Source: Sphingobium sufflavum
GTDB taxonomy: Bacteria; Pseudomonadota; Alphaproteobacteria; Sphingomonadales; Sphingomonadaceae
Reading direction: 5' to 3'
Length of the DNA: 34,900 nucleotides
Assembly (NCBI RefSeq): GCF_021403115.1
Contig: NZ_JAJSSH010000019.1
Span: 1 to 34,900, forward strand
Shown: positions 23,162 to 31,026 of the stretch, piece after piece
Layout of the letters: each line of letters begins with the position of its first letter
Numbering within the stretch: position 1 is the first letter of the stretch
Notes under the pieces: model-generated
The model's database searches: none
The model's input: the letters and a program-made list of their open reading frames with translations, nothing else
Told to the model about the DNA's origin: nothing
Translations under genes and position numbers: made by a program

Positions 23162-24562
23162 GTGACTGCTGACCTCGCAAAGGCGCCGAAAGCCGCGCCC
23201 TTCCAGATTACCGACCCGGAGCGGATTCCCGCCGCCCGCTATTATGACGAGGAATTCTTCCAGCTGGAGAAGGAGCGCCTGTGGCCGCATGTGTGGCAGA
23301 TGGCCTGCCGGATCGAGCAGATCCCGGAGATCGGCGACTGGATCGAATATAAGATATTCGAGAAGACCGTCATCATCGTCCGCTCCAAGGACGGGATCAA
23401 GGCGTTCCACAACGCCTGCCGTCATCGCGGCGTGCCCATCGCACAGGGCGGCCATGGCAATTGCAAAAAGGAAGGCTTCATCTGCCCCTTCCACGGCTGG
23501 CGCTGGAATACGGAGGGCAAGAGCACCTTCGTTTATGGTAAGCATATGTTCTCGGAACAGCAGCTGGATCAGGCCGACCTCGCACTGCGCCCCTGTCGGC
23601 TGGAGCTGGAGATGGGCTGCGTCTTCATCAACTTCGACGACGATGCCCCCGGCCTGCGCGAGAGCCTCGGCCCGCTCGCGCTCGGCCTCGACGCCTATAA
23701 TGCGGACAAGATGCGCGCCGAATGGTGCTACGCCACTGTCCTGCCCGCCAACTGGAAGATCGGCATGGAAGCCTTCATGGAAGGCTATCATGTCATGAAG
23801 ACCCATCCGCAGCTTCAGAAGAAGGTGCCCATCCTGTACAACAGCATGTACGGCATGGACACGGGTGGCATCGGCCTGCCGATCAACCCCAATCGCACCA
23901 TCCGCGAAAATATCGAGGATCAGGTCGGCCATATGGCGCTGCTCAGTTCCGGCATGGCGGGCATGTGCCATGCCAAGGACGTGGCGGTCGCCGAAACGCT
24001 GATCGACGTGGACCTGCCGGAAGACCCCTTCCAGGCGATCATGCAATGGTTCGGCATGGTCAACCATGGCGTGACCCAGGCCGGTCTGGCCCGCGGCGAG
24101 CCGACCCCCGACCTCAACAAGATCGCGGTGGAAACGCCGGTCAAGGCGGTGGAATTCATCTTCCCCAACTATTTCCTGCTGCCCTTCCTCTCCAGCATGG
24201 CGGCCTATCGCATCCGTCCGCTGACGGCGGAAACCTGCCTGTTCGAACTGTGGTCGCTGACCCATTTCAAGGAGGGCGAGGAGCCGCCGGTGGTGATGGA
24301 ACCGACCTTCCTGCCCCATGACAGCCCGGACTTCCCGGAAATTCCGCGCCAGGACTATTCGAACATTCCGCTCCAGCAGGTCGGCCTGCATGCGGACGGC
24401 TTCGACTTCATGCGCCTGTCCAAGGACATCGAAGGCCTCATCAGCAATTATCAGCGGATCATCGACGGCTACATCACCGGCGTCGAGAAGGAAAAGCTGT
24501 CACAGGCGATGACCCAGCTCGCGGGCAATTTCGACGGCCCGATCAAGGATCTGGGCTTCTGA
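23162..24562 (+). CDS. Rieske non-heme iron oxygenase, alpha subunit
   Basis: A 466-residue ring-hydroxylating oxygenase alpha subunit. The [2Fe-2S] Rieske ligands are C86-x-H88 (CRHRG) and C108-x2-H111 (CPFHGW). The C-terminal catalytic domain has NWKIGMEAFMEGYHVMKTH with iron ligands H210 and H215; the third ligand is probably the aspartate in LSKDIEGLISNYQ near the end. Such enzymes hydroxylate or demethylate aromatic, terpenoid or steroid compounds with electrons from a separate reductase. No beta subunit, ferredoxin or reductase gene is adjacent, so it may be a homo-oligomer using redox partners from elsewhere. GTG start with AGGAGAG upstream. It is divergent from nasT and followed by a strong terminator, so it is probably a single-gene unit. 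Substrate unknown. Confidence 0.92.
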   Translation: MTADLAKAPKAAPFQITDPERIPAARYYDEEFFQLEKERLWPHVWQMACRIEQIPEIGDWIEYKIFEKTVIIVRSKDGIKAFHNACRHRGVPIAQGGHGNCKKEGFICPFHGWRWNTEGKSTFVYGKHMFSEQQLDQADLALRPCRLELEMGCVFINFDDDAPGLRESLGPLALGLDAYNADKMRAEWCYATVLPANWKIGMEAFMEGYHVMKTHPQLQKKVPILYNSMYGMDTGGIGLPINPNRTIRENIEDQVGHMALLSSGMAGMCHAKDVAVAETLIDVDLPEDPFQAIMQWFGMVNHGVTQAGLARGEPTPDLNKIAVETPVKAVEFIFPNYFLLPFLSSMAAYRIRPLTAETCLFELWSLTHFKEGEEPPVVMEPTFLPHDSPDFPEIPRQDYSNIPLQQVGLHADGFDFMRLSKDIEGLISNYQRIIDGYITGVEKEKLSQAMTQLAGNFDGPIKDLGF

Positions 24563-24597
24563 TCCCGACCCTTCGGTCGGCAACGCCATAGCCTGTC

Positions 24598-24638
24598 AAA
24601 AAGGGCCGCCCGGACGACTGCGTTGGGGCGGCCTTTTT
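24598..24638. terminator. Intrinsic terminator after the Rieske oxygenase gene
   Basis: AAAAAGGGCCGCC pairs with GGGCGGCCTTTTT around a 15-base loop, so it can serve both strands. A smaller CCGACC/GGTCGG hairpin follows the stop codon directly at about 24566. Confidence 0.8.
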
Positions 24639-24711
24639 GTTGTCCCGCGACGACTGGCCGCCCTCCACTGCCCGCAGAATCAACCGCCCATGACCTCTCT
24701 GTCAGACCAAA

Positions 24712-24727
24712 TTCTCATCTCTGAGAA
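24712..24727. promoter_or_regulatory. Operator-like dyad TTCTCA-N4-TGAGAA upstream of the TonB receptor
   Basis: A perfect 6-bp inverted repeat lies 359 bases before the receptor start. The 447-base gap 24639-25085 otherwise holds an AT-rich patch at about 24820-24860 that may be the promoter area. I see no riboswitch or other RNA gene. The binding protein is unknown. Confidence 0.3.
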
Positions 24728-25085
24728 AAGATCCACCCGCTCTTTCCAGCACCTCGACCAGCACCGTCCAAAAGGACAGGCACGCCACTCCTCCCAAAGC
24801 GACGCCTGAGCGTCGTCCGAACCTATAGTCCCAAAAATATCTATATTTCAGAACGTTGCTATCCGGTCATAAAAGACAGTAACTGCACAGTCGCCAGCAA
24901 CAACAAAAAACAAGTATAGTTCATTTTCTGGTTGATTGCCGTTGCAAAGCTATCCAAAAGCGACCGCGAAAACATAAGGTCGGACCAATCCGGCTTGTCT
25001 GTGCACTCAGATGCGCCGGCCAGAACACATCGTCCCCTAATCGCGACCAAGAGGCGAAACGGGACATCTCAGGGAGGATGCCAAC

Positions 25086-27626
25086 ATGCGTAAACGATAC
25101 CCTTATTCCGTCCTGGCAAGCGTCAGCTTGTCCGCTCTCACCCTGTTCAGCGCACCCGTGCTGGCGCAGGAAGCGGTGAGCGACGACACCATCGTCGTCA
25201 CCGCCCGCCGTACCGAGGAACGCCTTCAGGACGTTCCCATCTCGATCACGGTGTTCAATCAGCAGCAACTGTCGAATCGCAACGTCGTGACCGCGGGCGA
25301 ACTGGCCACCTACACGCCATCGCTTCAGGCCAATGGCCGCTTCGGTGCGGAAAGCACGTCATTCTCGCTGCGTGGCTTCACCCAGGAAGGCCAGACGACC
25401 CCGTCCGTCGCGGTCTATTTCGCCGACGTGGTCGCGCCGCGTGCGCAGGGCGGCACTACCGGCGGTAACGGCGCGGGCGTCGGCGCCTTCTTCGACCTCC
25501 AGAATGTGCAGGTGCTGAAGGGACCGCAAGGCACCCTGTTCGGCCGCAACACCACGGGCGGCGCGGTGCTGCTCGTCCCGCAAAAGCCGACCGGCCGCCT
25601 CGAAGGCTATGTCGAGGGTTCCGTGGGCAATTATGACCTGCGCCGTTTTCAGGGCGTGGTGAACGTGCCCGTGCTCGACACGCTGCGCGTCCGTCTGGGC
25701 GTCGATCGCCAGACCCGCGACGGCTATCTGAACAATATCTCCGGCATCGGGCCAAAGGACTTCGCCGACGTCGATTATACCGCCGTTCGGCTCAGCGTGG
25801 TGGCCGACCTGACGCCGAACCTCGAAAATTACACGATCGTCAATTATGGCGAATCCAACACCAACGGCTTCTATCCCAAGGTGTTCACGCAGGATCTGAT
25901 CGAGCGGGATGCGGGCGCCGCCCTGCGCGCCGCACAGATCGCATCGACCCGCGGCGACTATTACAACGTCTCCAACGGCCTCCCGAACCCGTTCCAGAAG
26001 ATCAAGCAATGGTCGCTCATCAACACGACCACCTGGCGCGCCAGCGACACGCTGACCATCAAGAATATCGCCAGCTACGCGGAGTTCCGGCAGAAGCAGT
26101 CGGCGAACATCTATGGTGAGAACGGCTACCAGAATGGGGTCACCAACCCCTATTATGCGGTCGCCATCATGCCCGCGCCGGGCTTCAGCAACACGTCCCA
26201 GTCGACCTTCACCGAAGAGGTGCAGGTGCAGGGCCGCACCGGCAACGACCGGTTCAACTATCAGGTCGGCGGCTATCTCGAACTCAGCGAGCCGTTGAGC
26301 GGTTTCCAGACGAGCTATTCGCCCAACCAGATCAACTGCACCGACATTCTGGCCTTCCAGTGCAACAACACCGGCCTGCGCTCGAACGGCAACTTCCAGA
26401 TTTCGCGCAGCAAATATCGCTTCCGCAATCTGGGCGTCTATGCGCAGGGCACGTTCAAGATCACCGACACCCTCAGCATCACGGGCGGCATCCGCTATAC
26501 GTCGGACGTCACATCGGGCGTCGGCGCACCGACCAAGATCTTCTTCGACACGCCGAACGTGCCGCGTTTCGCCTGTTCCAACCCGCGCCCCGTGCTGGAC
26601 GACAAGACGGCCTATACCTCCGCGCAGATTCAGGCCAACCCGGAACTGTGCAAGATCACGCGCCGCGTCGCCTCGTCAAAGCCGACCTGGCTGATCGACG
26701 TGGACTGGAAGCCGGACGAAGACGTGCTGATCTACGCCAAATACGCGCGTGGCTATCGCCAGGGCAGCGTCAACGTGTCCAACTATGGTCTCGAAACCTG
26801 GCAGCCGGAAAAGGTCGACCTGTATGAAATCGGCCTGAAGTCCAGCTTCGACGGCTTCGTCCGGGGCACCTTCAACATCGCCGCTTTCTATAACGACTTC
26901 AGCAACCAGCAGTTGGCGATCAACACGGTCAGTTGCGGCAATGTCGCCAATATCCCTGGCTACACCACGCTCTTCCCGGCGTGCGCGGGCGTCTCGCCCG
27001 ACGATTTCCCGGCCCCGGCGCAGGGCATCGGCAACACCGGCAAGTCGCGGATCAAGGGCATAGAGATCGACGCCTCCCTCACCCCGTTCGAAGGGCTGAA
27101 GATCGACGTGGGCTATGCCCATCTCGACACCAAGGTGAAGTCGATCGACACTATCGCGATCCCGCTCGGCTTTGCGCAGCTCAACCCCGCCACGGCGCAG
27201 CTCAGCCGCGGCGTCTATGTCGGTGGCCCACTGTCGCTGGCCCCGCGCAACAAATATACGGTCACGGCGGCCTATACCCTGCCGCTGGATGAAAGCGTCG
27301 GGCGACTCACCTTCAGCGCGACCTTCACCCATCAGGACAGCGCGTTCGGCAGCGCCAGTTCCATCGCCTTCCTCGGCAACCCGCTGGCGGGCCTGACCTC
27401 GATCGATAATAATAATGAGTGGCTGCCGCCGCAGAACCTCCTCAACCTGAACATCAACTGGAATGGTGTTGCAGGCGCGCCGGTGGATCTGGGCCTCTTC
27501 GTCACCAATGTGACCAAGGAGCGGTTCCACACGATGACGACGGGCGCGTCCTTCGGTTGGGATGCGGCCATCCTCAACCAGCCGCGAATGTGGGGCGCTC
27601 GCCTGAAATATCGTTTCGGCAGCTAA
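25086..27626 (+). CDS. TonB-dependent outer-membrane receptor
   Basis: An 846-residue outer-membrane transporter. It has a signal peptide (to about residue 28, ending VLAQ-E), a TonB-box-like stretch TIVVTA just after, a plug domain with DVPISITVFNQQQL, SLRGFTQEG and VLKGPQGTLFGRNTTGGAV, and then a 22-strand barrel with WKPDEDVLIYAKYARGYRQG and GLKSSFDG motifs. The last residues are WGARLKYRFGS, close to the usual aromatic end. A GGGAGG site precedes the ATG. Sphingomonads use many such receptors to import hydrophobic or aromatic compounds and siderophores. Location after the Rieske oxygenase suggests uptake of that enzyme's substrate, but a terminator and a 0.5-kb gap separate them. No regulator or energy genes are adjacent. 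Confidence 0.93.
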   Translation: MRKRYPYSVLASVSLSALTLFSAPVLAQEAVSDDTIVVTARRTEERLQDVPISITVFNQQQLSNRNVVTAGELATYTPSLQANGRFGAESTSFSLRGFTQEGQTTPSVAVYFADVVAPRAQGGTTGGNGAGVGAFFDLQNVQVLKGPQGTLFGRNTTGGAVLLVPQKPTGRLEGYVEGSVGNYDLRRFQGVVNVPVLDTLRVRLGVDRQTRDGYLNNISGIGPKDFADVDYTAVRLSVVADLTPNLENYTIVNYGESNTNGFYPKVFTQDLIERDAGAALRAAQIASTRGDYYNVSNGLPNPFQKIKQWSLINTTTWRASDTLTIKNIASYAEFRQKQSANIYGENGYQNGVTNPYYAVAIMPAPGFSNTSQSTFTEEVQVQGRTGNDRFNYQVGGYLELSEPLSGFQTSYSPNQINCTDILAFQCNNTGLRSNGNFQISRSKYRFRNLGVYAQGTFKITDTLSITGGIRYTSDVTSGVGAPTKIFFDTPNVPRFACSNPRPVLDDKTAYTSAQIQANPELCKITRRVASSKPTWLIDVDWKPDEDVLIYAKYARGYRQGSVNVSNYGLETWQPEKVDLYEIGLKSSFDGFVRGTFNIAAFYNDFSNQQLAINTVSCGNVANIPGYTTLFPACAGVSPDDFPAPAQGIGNTGKSRIKGIEIDASLTPFEGLKIDVGYAHLDTKVKSIDTIAIPLGFAQLNPATAQLSRGVYVGGPLSLAPRNKYTVTAAYTLPLDESVGRLTFSATFTHQDSAFGSASSIAFLGNPLAGLTSIDNNNEWLPPQNLLNLNINWNGVAGAPVDLGLFVTNVTKERFHTMTTGASFGWDAAILNQPRMWGARLKYRFGS

Positions 27627-27652
27627 GCTCCTCCCTACCTATGATTCGACAG

Positions 27653-27690
27653 ACGGCGGCCCACTCATCCGGGCCGCCGTCCTTGTTCGT
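27653..27690 (+). terminator. Terminator of the TonB receptor gene
   Basis: GACGGCGGCCC pairs perfectly over 11 bp with GGGCCGCCGTC around an 8-base loop, followed by CTTGTT. It lies 26 bases after the stop codon. The T run is imperfect but the stem is very stable. Confidence 0.7.
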
Positions 27691-27753
27691 GGAACTGCGC
27701 GGGGGAGCGACCAGAGAGGGTGACGCCGCCCTCCCCCTGTCCTATGCAGGGCC

Positions 27754-27951
27754 ATGCCTCTCGCCATCGAAACCCTGCTCCCCTGGCTGAACATGGCCGG
27801 GCTGGCCGTCTTTGCGGCATCGGGTGCGCTGGCGGCGGCGCGCAAACGGCTGGACTTCGTGGGCGCCTGCTTCTTCGCCCTCGTCACCGCGACCGGCGGC
27901 GGCACGCTGCGCGACCTGTTGATCGGCGCGCCCATCTTCTGGATGCATGAT
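27754..27951 (+). pseudogene. TRIC-channel (UPF0126/YicG) family gene, 3' part lost
   Basis: The first 66 codons encode the start of a trimeric intracellular cation channel family protein: LLPWLNMAGLAVFAASGALAAARK, then FVGACFFALVTATGGGTLRDLLIGAPIFWMHD, which is the conserved glycine-rich repeat of this roughly 200-residue membrane family. After FWMHD the homology ends and the frame runs on through antisense integrase DNA to a stop at 28200. So about two thirds of the protein is missing and the 148-residue product would be non-functional. The junction lies between 27951 and 27961. Confidence 0.8.
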
Positions 27952-27954
27952 TCC

Positions 27955-28434
27955 GGTCACCATCCGGGTGCTGTCGATGTCATCGACCTTGAGTTGGCCA
28001 ACCTCGGAGACCCGCAGGCCCGCGCCATAAGCCACGCTGAGGGCTGCCTTGTACTTGATGCCTGGCGCAGCCTCGAGCAGCCGCGCTGTCTCCTCGACGC
28101 TCAGAACCACCCGCAACTTGGGCATGTAGTGAACAACGACAAGCCCAAGCGCCATCTCTGGGCGCTTGAGGGTTATGCCGAACAGGAACCGCAGTGCTGA
28201 TACGGCCCCATTGATCGTGGCTGGGCCAACGGCGCGCTCGTGCTGGTCGACCTGATAACGTCGGAGGTCTTCCATCATGGCCGTGTCCGGGGGACGGCCG
28301 ATAAACGCGGCGAAACTCCGGACATGCCGGATATAGTCCTTCTGCGTGTGCGACCTGAATCCACGCATCGTCATGTCCTGCAACATCCGCTCACGCAGCA
28401 GATGGGTCGGGGCGGCAATTTTGATAGCATCCAT
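27955..28434 (-). pseudogene. IS91-type tyrosine recombinase (integrase), 3' part lost
   Basis: About 160 codons of the site-specific integrase that accompanies IS91-family transposases. It begins MDAIKIAAPTHLLRERML, followed by RGFRSHTQKDYIRHVRSFAAFIGRPP (SAM-like domain), SAVSALRFLFGITL-type residues, VVLSVEETARLLEAAPG and YGAGLRVSEV, which contains the first catalytic arginine. Homology stops at DIDSTRM, so the HxxR and the active tyrosine are gone. A GGAGAGGA site precedes the ATG. It abuts the truncated channel gene head-on at the left. The partner transposase is absent, so this is a deletion remnant and not a working element. Confidence 0.8.
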
Positions 28435-28794
28435 GATAAGTTCCTCTCCGTTGAAGGAACTCCACGGTCGCGACGCGACATCGCCGCTCGCAAAGCCTGA
28501 ACAATACTATGCTACATCACCCTAAGCGACTCTCCCGCGGAGCGGGTTCGTGCAATGGTCGCGAGCTGTCGGCCAAGTTGCGCCAATTTTTGCCATTCAG
28601 TCGAGGGTTCGACTCCTCCAAAGCAGACACTTAGAAGATAATTTCTCTCTTCGCCTTTTTTGCATGGCAGGGAAAGAGAATGATTTTCGTACCACAATGA
28701 CCAAACCATCACGTTCCTGAGCCAACAAAAGCCGGTGCAAGACCGCCGATGCGAATCTTGACAGCTTGACTCTGTTCACGAGAAAAGCAAACAG
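28435..28794. other. Non-coding gap between integrase remnant and imu operon
   Basis: About 360 bases with no convincing gene. The first 70 or so are the upstream end of the IS91-type remnant; its exact end could not be found. A CCCGC/GCGGG mini-hairpin is near 28535, and a T-arm-like sequence near 28608 is not part of a complete tRNA. TTGACA at 28758 may be a promoter element of imuA but has no -10 at the right distance. Confidence 0.4.
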
Positions 28795-28809
28795 GAACAT
28801 ATAGTGAAC
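28795..28809 (+). promoter_or_regulatory. LexA (SOS) box of the imuA-imuB-dnaE2 operon
   Basis: GAAC-ATATAGT-GAAC is an exact match to the GAAC-N7-GAAC direct repeat recognised by LexA in alphaproteobacteria. It lies 20 bases before imuA. TATAGT inside the spacer could be the -10 hexamer, so LexA would block the polymerase directly. DNA damage should induce the operon. Confidence 0.85.
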
Positions 28810-28829
28810 ATATACCAGAGTCTGTCCAC

Positions 28830-29603
28830 ATGCTCACAGTCTTGAAGGCACGTATTGCCGCCATCGCAGGTGAAAAGCCATTAGGCGATGCTGCCTCGTT
28901 CACATTGGGGCATGATGTGCTCGATGCCCGTCTGGGTGGGGGCATGACTCGTGGGCGGCTGCATGAGTTATTCGCGACCGATCCGCTTGACCAGCCCAGC
29001 CTGACCGGCTTCGCCTTGATGCTGGCGATGCGAATGGGTGCCGGACCAGTGCTGTGGCTGCGACAGGATGACAGCGTGCGCGGTAACGGCGGGGTATATC
29101 CGCCAGGGCTGGCCGATCTTGGTTTCGATCCTGCACGCATCATCGAAGTGCAGGCCCCTGACGAGACCGCACTGTTGCGCGCAGCCGGTGACGCCGCGCG
29201 CTGTCAGCAGCTGGCCGCCATCTTCATCGAACCATGGCAAAGGGCGCGCGCTTTCGATCTGACGGCCAGTCGCCGCCTGTCTATTGCGGCAGAGAAGAGC
29301 GGCGTGACCATATTCCTCCTGCGCAGCGACGCCTGTCCATCGCCCAGTTCCGCCTACAGCCGATGGCGGGTGCGCGCGCTTCCCGCGTCGCCCTTTGCCA
29401 CCGACGCCCCCGGCCATGGTGCGATGGAAATCGCGCTCATCCGCCACAGGGGCGGTGTTGCCCCCTTTCATCACTGCCTGGAGTGGGACCGTGACCAGTC
29501 TAGCTTCCGCTCGCCGCCTCTATCTGGCGATCTGGTTTCCCTTTCTCGCCGCAGACCGGCTGAAACGCACGATGCGGCAAAGTCCCGAAGCCTTGCCGGA
29601 TGA
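28830..29603 (+). CDS. imuA: SOS mutagenesis protein ImuA
   Basis: A 257-residue RecA/SulA-like accessory protein of the translesion polymerase complex. It has the typical FTLGHDVLDARLGGGMTRGRLHELFA start, ALMLAMRMGAGPVLWLRQDD and the GFDPARIIEVQAPDETALLRAAGDA segment; a true Walker A is lacking. ImuA helps assemble ImuB and ImuC at damaged replication forks. It is the first gene behind the LexA box and overlaps imuB by 113 bases in another frame, so its last 37 residues share DNA with the imuB start. The ribosome site is weak. Confidence 0.9.
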   Translation: MLTVLKARIAAIAGEKPLGDAASFTLGHDVLDARLGGGMTRGRLHELFATDPLDQPSLTGFALMLAMRMGAGPVLWLRQDDSVRGNGGVYPPGLADLGFDPARIIEVQAPDETALLRAAGDAARCQQLAAIFIEPWQRARAFDLTASRRLSIAAEKSGVTIFLLRSDACPSPSSAYSRWRVRALPASPFATDAPGHGAMEIALIRHRGGVAPFHHCLEWDRDQSSFRSPPLSGDLVSLSRRRPAETHDAAKSRSLAG

Positions 29604-31026
29604 GACGCCCCTCGTTTTTGTGGAAAAGCAAAAGGGAGCCATGCGGATCATCGCCTGCTCGCCTTGTGCGGTGCGGTCCGGGCTGACGGTGGGGATGGGG
29701 CTGGCGGATGCGCGCGCCCAACTGCCCCATATCGGCATATTCGACATTGACCGGGTGAGCGACGCCGCGTGGTTGGAGTGTATGGCCGATGGATGCGACC
29801 GCTATACGCCGATGGTGACGCTGGACGGGATCGACGGCCTGATTCTCGATATCAGCGGGTGTGCGCATCTGTTCGGTGGAGAGGAGGGATTGCGTAACGA
29901 CCTGACAGGGCGATTGCGAAAGCTCGGAATGCATGTGCAGACGGCTCTGGCCGCCACGCCGGACGCCGCCCATGCGCAGGCCCGCTATGGCCGTGGTCAC
30001 ATCGGCGCTTTGCCGGTGGAGGCGCTGGAACTGGCATCCGGGGACATAGTGGCGTTGCGCCGCGCCGGGTTGAATCGCATCGGGGATCTCACCGCGCGCC
30101 CAACCACGCCGATTGCGACCCGTTTTGGTGAGGATGCAACGGAACGGCTGGCGCGCGTGGCGGGCGGACGTGACACCCGCATCTCGCCACGTCGTCCCGA
30201 ACCGGCGCTCGTCATCGAACATAATTTCGCCGAGCCGATCACCCATGTCGAGGCGGTGCTGTCCACACTGGAAAGGCTGGCGTTTAAGGCTGCGCAAACT
30301 ATGCAGGACGCGCGACGCGGTGGCCGCCGGTTCGAGGCACGGCTGTTCCGCGCCGATGGCGTCGTGCGCAGCCTGCGGATCGAAACCAGCCTGCCGACGC
30401 GCGACATCCCCCTGCTGATGCGATTGTTCAGGGAGAGGATCGAGACGCTGCACGATCCCATCGACCCCGGTTTCGGCTTCGACCTTGTGCGGTTTGCCGT
30501 GCCCCTGCTTGAACCGCTGGATTCTCTCCAGCTACCCTTGGTCGGCGGTGCCGTGGAGCAGGACGAAATCGCCCGACTCGTCGATCGCCTGTCAACCCGT
30601 TTGGGAAAAGGCCGCGTGCGCCGCTTTGCCCATTGCGATAACCATATCCCCGAGCAGGCCATGCTCGCCTTTCCCGCGATTGACCCTCGTCCTGTTGCCG
30701 CATGGCCGCCTCCCGATGCCGGTGAGCCGCCCCGCCGCCCCCTCCACCTGTTCGACCCTCCCCAGCGGATCCGGGTCATCGCAGGCCTGCCGGAAGGCCC
30801 CCCGCACCAGTTCCACTGGCGCCGTACGCTGCATGAAGTGGCGCGGGCCGAGGGGCCAGAACGGATCGCCGCGCTCTGGTGGCGGCGTGCGGACAATGAA
30901 GGCCTCGGCCGTGACTATTACAGGGTCGAGGATGTCCACGGCCGTCGCTTCTGGCTCTTTCGCCATGGCATTCCCCGGCGTGATTGCCCGAATCCCGGCT
31001 GGTATCTCCACGGCCTGTTCGCATGA
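29491..31026 (+). CDS. imuB: Y-family polymerase-like protein ImuB
   Basis: A 511-residue DinB-like protein. It starts RLYLAIWFPFLAADR, where active Y-family polymerases would carry the first catalytic aspartate; ImuB proteins lack it and act as the clamp-binding hub for ImuA and ImuC, not as polymerases. Other marks are GLTVGMGLADARAQLP, LDGIDGLILDISGCAHLFGGE and HVQTALAATPDAAHAQARY, then a C-terminal ImuB-specific part with PPQRIRVIAGLPEGPPHQFHWR split across interaction motifs. I chose GTG at 29491 (GGAG 7 bases before); the frame is open to 29395 but that part lies deep in imuA. It shares ATGA with dnaE2. Confidence 0.92.
   Translation: MTSLASARRLYLAIWFPFLAADRLKRTMRQSPEALPDETPLVFVEKQKGAMRIIACSPCAVRSGLTVGMGLADARAQLPHIGIFDIDRVSDAAWLECMADGCDRYTPMVTLDGIDGLILDISGCAHLFGGEEGLRNDLTGRLRKLGMHVQTALAATPDAAHAQARYGRGHIGALPVEALELASGDIVALRRAGLNRIGDLTARPTTPIATRFGEDATERLARVAGGRDTRISPRRPEPALVIEHNFAEPITHVEAVLSTLERLAFKAAQTMQDARRGGRRFEARLFRADGVVRSLRIETSLPTRDIPLLMRLFRERIETLHDPIDPGFGFDLVRFAVPLLEPLDSLQLPLVGGAVEQDEIARLVDRLSTRLGKGRVRRFAHCDNHIPEQAMLAFPAIDPRPVAAWPPPDAGEPPRRPLHLFDPPQRIRVIAGLPEGPPHQFHWRRTLHEVARAEGPERIAALWWRRADNEGLGRDYYRVEDVHGRRFWLFRHGIPRRDCPNPGWYLHGLFA

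Noticed and set aside
27952..28200. The 148-residue frame beginning as a TRIC protein taken as a new small gene
   Set aside because: Its second half is the reverse complement of integrase codons; it is a fusion product of a deletion.
28604..28630. A tRNA T-arm-like sequence (GAGGGTTCGACTCC) after the integrase remnant, suggesting a tRNA end or attachment site
   Set aside because: The T stem has a mismatch, no CCA or matching acceptor, anticodon or D arms are found around it, and no second copy is in the window.
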